Origin: Flavobacteriales bacterium
GTDB lineage: Bacteria > Bacteroidota > Bacteroidia > Flavobacteriales > Crocinitomicaceae
Assembly (NCBI GenBank): GCA_947375085.1
Contig: CANCEQ010000044.1
Coordinates: 1 to 17,685, forward strand
DNA: 17,685 nucleotides
Direction: 5' to 3'
The translations under genes and the position numbers were made by a program. The notes below the pieces were generated by a model. The model made no database searches. It had not been told where the DNA came from and worked only from the letters and a program-made list of their open reading frames with translations. Shown piece by piece: positions 14,406 through 17,685 of this stretch; position 1 is the stretch's first letter, and every line of letters starts with the position of its first letter.

Positions 14406-16055
14406 TTAATTCATCAATGCTTTTGCATTCAACAAGGCTGCTTCATTGATTTCTTCTCCACTCATCAAACGCGCAATTTCTTCTACTCTTTCAACTTCTG
14501 AAAGCACACGTACATTAGTTCTAGTTCGATTGTCATTCAATGATTTCTCTACTTTAAAATGGAAATCAGCTTTTCCTGCTACTTGCGGTAAATGCGTAAT
14601 TGCCAACAATTGTAAATTATTCCCCATTTTCTTTAAAAGTGCTCCGATTTTTTGAGCGACTTCTCCAGAAACACCCGTATCAATTTCATCGAAAATTATC
14701 GTGGGTAATTGTTTTTTAGAAGAAACTAAATTTTGTAAAGCCAACATCAAACGAGATAATTCTCCTCCACTGGCTGCTTTTTCAATGCTTATTGGTTGCA
14801 TTCCTCTGTTAGGTGAAAATAGCATCTTCACATCGGTACATCCATGATTATTCAATTCTTCTCTTTTTACAAAATCAAATAAAAATTGAGTGTCAGGCAT
14901 TTTTAAATCAGCTAATAAAGCTTTAACAGCTTCTTCACTTTCTCCCGCAGAAGCTATTCGTTTTTGATGTAAATCCTCTGCTAATTGGTCAATTGCTGTT
15001 TTTAATAAGCTAACCTCTTCGGTTTTAATTTCTATTAATGATTGTAACTCACCTGTATCATCTAGATCAGCTGACAAACGTTCTTGCAATTCAACTAATT
15101 GCTCTTGATTTAACAAATTATGTTTTCTCAAAACGCGATTATATTGATCTAACAACAAGGTCAATTCACTTAATCGTTCAGGATCAATTTCAATTTTTTC
15201 TAAATAATTTTCAGCTTCACCTGCAATATCTTCTAATTCAATCAAAGAAGACTGAATTCGCTGAGCTAACTCATCAACAACCGTATCAACTCCTTTTGAT
15301 CTTTCTAAAAGTGTCTTTAATTTTCGAAGTGTTGATGACGCTCCTTCTTCGTTTTCAATAGCGGAAACAATGGCATCCAAGGTAGATTTTAATCCATCGA
15401 TATTCTCGTTTCTTGTTAGTTCAATTTCTAAATCTTGGTAATTGTATCTTTCAAGATGTAATTCTTCTAATTCCTCTAATTGAAAACGATTGTAATCACT
15501 TTGCTGCAAAGAATGAGCTAATTTCTCTTTTAATTGAACTAAATTTTTTCTTTCAGTATTCCAAAATTTAAACTTAGTAAAATATTCATTTCTAATTGAT
15601 TCTAATCCACTTAACGTATCTAATAATTCAATTTGAAAATCAGGTTTTCTTAATTCTAATGTATTGTGTTGAGAGTGAATATGAACCAATTTCTCAGTCA
15701 ATTCTTTCAAAATGCCTAATTGTACAGGCGAATCATTAATAAAAGCTCTAGAACGACCCTGCGTATTAATTTCTCTACGAATAATCGTAGGATTTACAGA
15801 ATCAATATCATTATCTTGAAAAAAGGATTCTAAATGAAAATTGGCTAATTCAAATTCGGCTTCAACAATTGCTTTATCCGAAGAGGGTCCAATAACTGAA
15901 TAATCTGCTCGTTCTCCTAAAATTAAATTCAGAGCTCCTAATAAGATTGATTTTCCAGAACCTGTTTCTCCTGTTAAAGTTGTATATCCTTTGTTAAATT
16001 CCAACGTTACCTGATCTATCAAGGCAAAGTTTTGGATTCGTAAAGTAGCTAACAT
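14406..16055 (-). CDS. recN: DNA repair protein RecN
   Basis: An SMC-like ATPase that acts early at double-strand breaks, holding DNA ends or sisters together for recombinational repair. At 549 aa it is full length. Walker A GETGSGKS is at 29-36, the Q-loop region HSQHNTLELR at 127-136, and a long coiled coil covers about 150-385, broken near the middle. The ABC signature SGGELSRLMLAL is at 429-440, Walker B TIIFDEID at 452-459 with GVSG after it, and the H-loop ITHLPQVA at 486-493. The ATG at 16055-16053 overlaps the DUF4835 stop by one base. No LexA-type operator could be sought because the operon promoter is outside the window. Confidence 0.98.
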   Translation of the reverse strand: MLATLRIQNFALIDQVTLEFNKGYTTLTGETGSGKSILLGALNLILGERADYSVIGPSSDKAIVEAEFELANFHLESFFQDNDIDSVNPTIIRREINTQGRSRAFINDSPVQLGILKELTEKLVHIHSQHNTLELRKPDFQIELLDTLSGLESIRNEYFTKFKFWNTERKNLVQLKEKLAHSLQQSDYNRFQLEELEELHLERYNYQDLEIELTRNENIDGLKSTLDAIVSAIENEEGASSTLRKLKTLLERSKGVDTVVDELAQRIQSSLIELEDIAGEAENYLEKIEIDPERLSELTLLLDQYNRVLRKHNLLNQEQLVELQERLSADLDDTGELQSLIEIKTEEVSLLKTAIDQLAEDLHQKRIASAGESEEAVKALLADLKMPDTQFLFDFVKREELNNHGCTDVKMLFSPNRGMQPISIEKAASGGELSRLMLALQNLVSSKKQLPTIIFDEIDTGVSGEVAQKIGALLKKMGNNLQLLAITHLPQVAGKADFHFKVEKSLNDNRTRTNVRVLSEVERVEEIARLMSGEEINEAALLNAKALMN

Positions 16056-16975
16056 TAATTTAAAATTTGTTCGTATTTAGATGAATTTGCAGGATCTATC
16101 TTCTTCAATAGATTTACTACATCCGTTTTTTCTTTGGCATCTGCATCAATGTACAAATTCTTTAATTCAGTTGATTTCGCCTGACAAAAATTCAATAAAT
16201 TAACAGAATTTGGACGGGTAGCAGTAATTTTATTCAATTTAGTTAAAGCTTCAGTAATAGCCTTTCTCCCTTTTACTTTATCTTCGTATAAAACATCCAA
16301 TCCTTTTCGATGATATTCATAATTACACTCTCTTAAAGGTTCAAATAATTGATGTAAGATATTATCAACTAACCAATATCTGTTTCTTTTACCTTTGCCT
16401 GTTTCTCCTGATTGCCAACCTGCATTTCCAGAAGATTGAGCATTTGAAACAATTTGTTGTGCTTGTGTAAAATATTGAGTCCCTCCTTTTAACGAAAAAG
16501 AATCATAATCCATTCCTAAAATAAAATAGCCATAAAATGCCAAAATTGAACTAAGATTGTCTCTATATCCATTTTTAGGGAGGATTAATGCTGTACCTCC
16601 TGTGTAATTTATTTGAACTTCGGTGTCATCGAAGTTAAATAAAGTGGTATTATATGATGAATTAAAAACCGGACGTGATGCTTGAATTTGCATTGATCCA
16701 TTAAATTGGCCATAACCAGTAATCGCAGTGATTTGAAATTGAATTTGACAATTAATTCTTTCTTCTGTTTTGAATTTATCGTTCGTCCATTGCTGGTTAT
16801 TCATAAACTCATACATTGCAGTTTTCAATTGTTCTAACAATGCTTTATCAGCTGTTGAAGCTTCCACTTTTGCTTCTAAAACATAAGAAACCTGACAATT
16901 AAACTCCTGAGAAAATGAAAAAACCGAAGAAAAAACGACAAGAAAAAAGAATAGAATAATGTTTAAATATTTCAT
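16055..16975 (-). CDS. porD: Exported DUF4835 protein (type IX secretion system protein PorD-like)
   Basis: A 306-aa protein with an N-terminal signal peptide (hydrophobic residues about 4-21, cleavage near SFSQ at 20-23), so it acts in the periplasm or at the outer membrane. The mature start EFNCQVSYVLEAK and later blocks (QWTNDKF, FQITAITGYGQFNGSMQIQASRPVF, FILGMDYDSFSLKGG, RNRYWLVDNIL) match the DUF4835 family of Bacteroidota. Some annotations name this family PorD and link it to type IX secretion; I recall the name but cannot verify a function from sequence. Its start overlaps the coaBC stop by 4 bp (ATGA) and its stop overlaps the recN start by 1 bp. The coaBC-DUF4835-recN order is typical of flavobacteria. 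Confidence 0.85.
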   Translation of the reverse strand: MKYLNIILFFFLVVFSSVFSFSQEFNCQVSYVLEAKVEASTADKALLEQLKTAMYEFMNNQQWTNDKFKTEERINCQIQFQITAITGYGQFNGSMQIQASRPVFNSSYNTTLFNFDDTEVQINYTGGTALILPKNGYRDNLSSILAFYGYFILGMDYDSFSLKGGTQYFTQAQQIVSNAQSSGNAGWQSGETGKGKRNRYWLVDNILHQLFEPLRECNYEYHRKGLDVLYEDKVKGRKAITEALTKLNKITATRPNSVNLLNFCQAKSTELKNLYIDADAKEKTDVVNLLKKIDPANSSKYEQILN

Positions 16976-17685
16976 TTCAAATAAGTTTGCATATAATCAA
17001 CAATGTCAATTGCGACATCTACTTTAGTCTTTAACTCAAAGCTAGTAAAATTATTGTGATTATCGAAAATTGAAATTTTATTCGTGTCATGACCAAATCC
17101 AGCACCGTGATCTTCTAAGGTATTTAAAACGATGAAATCTAAATTTTTACGCATTAATTTATCCTGAGCATATTGCTGACCATCATTGGTTTCTAAAGCA
17201 AAACCAATCAATAATTGACCTTCTGTTTTATTAGATCCTGCCCAACCTAAAATATCTGGATTTTTAATCAATTCAATTATTAAATTATCATCCGATTTTT
17301 TGATTTTTTGATCAGCCATTGAAACAGGTCGATAATCGGCAACTGCTGCTGAAAAAATTCCAACATCCACTTTATTCCAATTCATCTGAACAGCATCTAA
17401 CATATTTTGAGCCGATTGAACTCGAATCAAATTTAATTTGGGATGTTTTAAATCTAATTTTGTTGGACCTGAAACAAGAATCACTTCTCCTCCTCTATTT
17501 AAAATTGTTGAAGCTATTGCATATCCCATTTTACCCGAAGAATGATTTCCAATAAAACGAACTGGATCTATTGATTCATAGGTTGGTCCTGCGGTAATTA
17601 AAAACTTTTTACCTACTAAGTCTTGCGATTGAGCAAAAAAAGACTCTAAAACTGAATATAATTTTTCAGGTTCAGCCATTCTTCC
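16972..17685 (-). CDS. coaBC: Bifunctional CoaBC, C-terminal part (phosphopantothenate-cysteine ligase domain), truncated by the window edge
   Basis: CoaBC makes 4'-phosphopantetheine in two steps of CoA synthesis. The visible 238 codons cover the junction and the CoaB (ligase) domain. The frame stays open to the edge, reading GRMAEPEKL at the very start, which is the conserved end of the CoaC flavoprotein domain. The ATG at 17679 is therefore an internal methionine, not a start. CoaB landmarks are KKFLITAGPTYESIDPVRF, then GNHSSGKMGYAIA (with the Asn-SSGKMG nucleotide motif), AAVADYRP, the KIKK lysines and ELIKNPDIL, and GFALET. It overlaps the DUF4835 gene by 4 bp and heads the minus-strand operon within this window. 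Confidence 0.95.
   Translation of the reverse strand, partial: GRMAEPEKLYSVLESFFAQSQDLVGKKFLITAGPTYESIDPVRFIGNHSSGKMGYAIASTILNRGGEVILVSGPTKLDLKHPKLNLIRVQSAQNMLDAVQMNWNKVDVGIFSAAVADYRPVSMADQKIKKSDDNLIIELIKNPDILGWAGSNKTEGQLLIGFALETNDGQQYAQDKLMRKNLDFIVLNTLEDHGAGFGHDTNKISIFDNHNNFTSFELKTKVDVAIDIVDYMQTYLK

Noticed and set aside
17677..17679. ATG at 17679 as the start of a separate 235-aa CoaB protein
   Set aside because: The frame is open upstream to the window edge and reads GR-MAEPE, the conserved internal CoaC-CoaB junction, so the gene is simply cut by the window.

Overview
The window is an AT-rich piece of a chromosome from a Bacteroidota member, most likely order Flavobacteriales. Genus cannot be fixed from the sequence. 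Four things support this. Several promoters fit the Bacteroidota housekeeping pattern TTG-N19/20-TAnnTTTG, and ribosome binding sites are inconspicuous. Families typical of the phylum are present: a GWxTD protein, a GSCFA protein, a DUF4835/PorD-like protein and a gliding-motility/type IX (T9SS) C-terminal-like domain. The coaBC-DUF4835-recN order is a familiar flavobacterial one. Nothing looks like a prophage, an insertion sequence, an integron or a CRISPR array; this is mostly core chromosome.

Layout: (1) 1-68 is the 5' end of xerD on the minus strand, divergent from aroQ (73-483) with only 4 bp between the start codons. (2) 484-648 holds an imperfect inverted repeat built from CTCTGTG-type units. 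(3) 649-3190 carries a GT2 glycosyltransferase and an exported GWxTD protein on the minus strand. (4) 3363-3524 is a complete tRNA-Ser(TGA) unit: promoter, gene with encoded CCA, and terminator. A TCR/Tet-type MFS exporter follows (3544-4746) and is separated from convergent glyA (4814-6115) by a strong bidirectional terminator. (5) 6250-7583 is a two-gene minus-strand unit, DinB-like protein then NlpC/P60 endopeptidase, whose promoter shows that the DinB start lies downstream of the longest-ORF start. (6) 7809-10471 is a plus-strand unit: small membrane protein, lpxB (lipid A synthesis) and an exported SpoIID/LytB-type protein. It converges on mdh (10536-11477) across a hairpin terminator. 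(7) 11771-13462 is a regulatory pair: an ECF sigma factor behind an ECF-type promoter, then a single-pass membrane protein with an anti-sigma-like N-terminus, a PKD-like domain and a degenerate CHU_C/T9SS-type C-terminal domain. (8) 13465-17685 is a compact minus-strand operon, coaBC (cut by the window edge), a DUF4835/PorD-like protein, recN and a GSCFA protein, with junctions of -4, -1 and +2 bp.

Functionally the window mixes housekeeping metabolism (aroQ, glyA, mdh, coaBC), chromosome maintenance (xerD, recN) and cell-envelope work (GT2, lpxB, SpoIID, NlpC/P60, GWxTD, DUF4835, GSCFA). The least explained element is the ECF sigma/CTD-bearing membrane protein pair. It looks like a self-regulated envelope-sensing module whose sensor domain is built from a T9SS cargo-tail fold. 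That function is inference.
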